This document shows, piece after piece, positions 61,341 through 62,843 of a stretch of 62,843 bases of DNA. Below the pieces are notes generated by a model that was not told where the DNA came from, made no database searches, and saw only the letters and a program-made list of their open reading frames with translations. The stretch covers positions 1 through 62,843 of the forward strand of contig JAKPPB010000110.1 of assembly GCA_029547605.1 (NCBI GenBank), in the 5' to 3' direction. The position numbers were made by a program, and so were the translations under genes. Origin of the DNA: Methanobacteriota archaeon. Its GTDB lineage: Archaea > Halobacteriota > Methanomicrobia > Methanomicrobiales > Methanospirillaceae. How positions within the stretch are numbered: position 1 is the stretch's first letter; each line of letters starts with the position of its first letter.

Positions 61341-61374
61341 GGGTATATTTTTTAACCAAAAAGGTTATATAAAT
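61341..61374. promoter_or_regulatory. Divergent promoter region of the response regulator and the 381-residue protein
   Basis: Two AT boxes are seen: GTATATTTTT (61342-61351), 37 bases before the rightward ATG at 61384, and TTATATAAAT (61365-61374), which reads ATTTATATAA on the other strand. Spacing suggests that the first serves the rightward gene and the second the leftward one, so they are crossed over each other. Confidence 0.4.
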
Positions 61375-61383
61375 GTACGAAGG

Positions 61384-62529
61384 ATGAACCAGATTTCCGC
61401 GTGGTTGTCAAAAAATTCGCCACCATTCTGTCCTGACACTTCCCTGGCGCTGAATGCCACGAGGCACCTCTCCAAGGCTGAGCGGGCGAAGCTCTTCTCG
61501 CCAGACCTTGAGAAGATGAGGACCGCCGAGGGGCGCTGGTATGAGGCCATCATTTACGAGCTCTTCGTTGAGATCTCGAAAAAAACGGATGCGATCAGCT
61601 CCCTTGCGCTGAAAGGGGCAGACGCACCCCGCGGGGGGAGAAATGCGCGGCTCGGGCAGAATGGGATCTTCTATTCCAGGTCAGGAGACATCACAATCCG
61701 CGGAAATGGCCAGGATCTGGCAGAGTTTGATCTCCTGATGATTGACGGGGACAACCAGGTCACCTTCGCGGAGGTTCTGACCTCTCCCTCCGATCTCAAG
61801 GAATTTGAGGCAGAGATCGATTACAAGAGGAGCCTGCTGGGATACCTCTTTGACCAGCCAAGGGTACCATTCCTGATGGTCGCATCATTCAATGTCTCGA
61901 ATTACTCTGCCGGGAGGAGGATCCTCAAGGCCCCCCACACCATCCATCTCCAGACTGCGACCTGCGAGGAGATCAAGTCCGGCCTCCAGGGAAGGCAGAG
62001 ACCCCCCCACGGATGGAGACCTGGACTGCCACACTCCAAGATGGTGAGGGCGTCCGATTTTACGTTCAAGCGCTCTTTTGACTACCAGAAATTTCATGAC
62101 TGGGAGCGGAACTGGGTATTTTCAAGTGTCTCAAACGAGGTAGACGTCAAGAGCGCCGCAAATCCCCACGAGACATCGATGCTCGTCAAGAAGATTCTGT
62201 ACGGAGGCCTCTATCCCTCGGCAATACGTTCCGTATGCCAGGAGTATGAATTCTCAATACGGGGCAAAAAGATCGGTTTTGACGACATTAAAAAGCAGTT
62301 CTCCAAGGTCGTCCTCGCGACCGACCTGCCAGGATATGAGCCGCTCATGTATTTTCGGTCAAACCAGAAGAGAGAGTACCTGAAGATGGTCCAGGACAAA
62401 GACGGAAACTTCAAGTTCGAGCGTTTCACCCCTTCCAGGGTAGGGTTTTTCCTTTGGCTCGAATCACTCGGCCCAAGCCTTGGATCAAGGATCACCTCAA
62501 AGATACTCGATGCGTTCTCTCCCAGGTGA
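61384..62529 (+). CDS. Protein of unknown function, possible PD-(D/E)XK nuclease-like fold
   Basis: I do not recognise this 381-residue protein. Its first half has an order like PD-(D/E)XK enzymes: a helix with GRWYEAIIYE (E54/E59), a strand with LAEFDLLMI (D116), then TFAEVLTSP (E130) and a helix with EIDYKRSLL (K148). The usual Lys two residues after the Glu is replaced (E-V-L), so the fold may be inactive or use K148. The second half (SFDYQKFHDWERNWVF) has no clear match. A membrane segment is not seen. Confidence 0.6.
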   Translation: MNQISAWLSKNSPPFCPDTSLALNATRHLSKAERAKLFSPDLEKMRTAEGRWYEAIIYELFVEISKKTDAISSLALKGADAPRGGRNARLGQNGIFYSRSGDITIRGNGQDLAEFDLLMIDGDNQVTFAEVLTSPSDLKEFEAEIDYKRSLLGYLFDQPRVPFLMVASFNVSNYSAGRRILKAPHTIHLQTATCEEIKSGLQGRQRPPHGWRPGLPHSKMVRASDFTFKRSFDYQKFHDWERNWVFSSVSNEVDVKSAANPHETSMLVKKILYGGLYPSAIRSVCQEYEFSIRGKKIGFDDIKKQFSKVVLATDLPGYEPLMYFRSNQKREYLKMVQDKDGNFKFERFTPSRVGFFLWLESLGPSLGSRITSKILDAFSPR

Positions 62530-62757
62530 ATTGCTCCTCCAATGGGCTGTTGTCAGAAAAGTCTACTCAAGAATGGATTTAGCCCCCTTACAGAATCAAA
62601 CTCAAAATAACGCAAAATTATATCTCAATTGACATTTGGGCACATATTTTACAATCCCGGATAAAAGTACACTTGGAAAAACTTCAAAATACAAAAATAA
62701 CCAAGGATAAACCGTAAAATTGATCGTACTTGAAGGGGAATACATATTTGAACTACA
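62530..62757. other. AT-rich gap near the right edge
   Basis: These 228 bases are far richer in A+T than the rest of the window (runs such as AAAATTATATCTCAA). No gene, tRNA or repeat can be supported. TATA-like runs are common but cannot be assigned. Confidence 0.4.
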
Positions 62758-62843
62758 ATGCACTCCCCCATGATAGTAGAACGGAAGGACCCAAAATGGT
62801 TCCTCTTGGAACAGGTCCTGGCGATTGTCTCAACACGCCGCGC
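62758..62843 (+). CDS. Possible N-terminal fragment of a gene running off the right edge
   Basis: From ATG at 62758 (second ATG at 62770) the frame stays open for 28 codons to the window end; the peptide includes VERKDPKWFLLEQVLAIV. An AGGGG run lies about 20 bases upstream. No family is recognised. Confidence 0.3.
   Translation, partial: MHSPMIVERKDPKWFLLEQVLAIVSTRR

Overview
The window reads as chromosomal DNA from a methanogenic euryarchaeon, most likely of the order Methanomicrobiales. The evidence is an RNA polymerase with both large subunits split (A'/A'' and B'/B''), the archaeal lipid pathway enzymes isopentenyl phosphate kinase and type 2 IPP isomerase, topoisomerase VI, deoxyhypusine synthase, archaeal RNase J, archaeal-only ribosomal proteins (L18e, L30e), archaeal TATA boxes with many leaderless or nearly leaderless starts, and small families that I know mainly from methanogens (DUF473, DUF5611). 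No methanogenesis gene lies in the window, so the assignment below the euryarchaeal level is inference.

Layout. 1-992: an edge with a cut-off transposase-like start and a relatively AT-rich DUF616 gene. 993-14411 (minus): a long chain holding gltX, a block for isoprenoid lipids (idsA, fni, ipk, mvk) with RNase J and a MEMO-family gene inside it, then rpsB, eno, rpoK, tRNA-Pro, rpoN, rps9, rpl13, rpl18e, rpoD, rps11, rps4, rps13 and tRNA-Ser. 14624-15715: deoxyhypusine synthase. 15834-19788 (minus): five consecutive proteins made almost only of CBS domains. 19999-21396 (plus): the ArvA/B/C (OapA/B/C) GTPase module linked to vesicle formation in haloarchaea. 21413-24954: aIF1, a B12-dependent ribonucleotide reductase and, divergently from one shared TATA element, cobyric acid synthase. 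25083-28963: small regulators, a coiled-coil protein, nadM, larB and a membrane protein. 28975-33080: hisS, top6B, top6A.

33228-44623 is the most interesting part. A minus-strand unit encodes two roadblock/LC7 proteins, a FlaI/TadA-type ATPase and two FlaJ/TadB-TadC-type membrane proteins. A divergent plus-strand unit encodes a DUF2226-like protein, a membrane-anchored roadblock protein, a MinD-like ATPase and a small membrane protein. Close by are a V4R protein that appears to carry an inserted Cache sensor domain, an unknown protein, and a prepilin peptidase. Together they look like an archaeal Tad/Epd-type pilus machine with an attached MinD-roadblock control module.

44625-52188: hisI, a PIN-ATPase-KH protein (PINA), leuS, DUF5611, a PAC2-family protein, DUF473 and tRNA-Arg. 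52323-60684 (minus): tRNA-Lys, rpoH, rpoB2, rpoB1, rpoA1, rpoA2, rpl30e and nusA, the core RNA polymerase operon. 60800-62843: a stand-alone response regulator, a possible degenerate nuclease and an AT-rich right edge. Many neighbouring genes overlap by 1-20 bases, so translation is probably coupled through most of these units.
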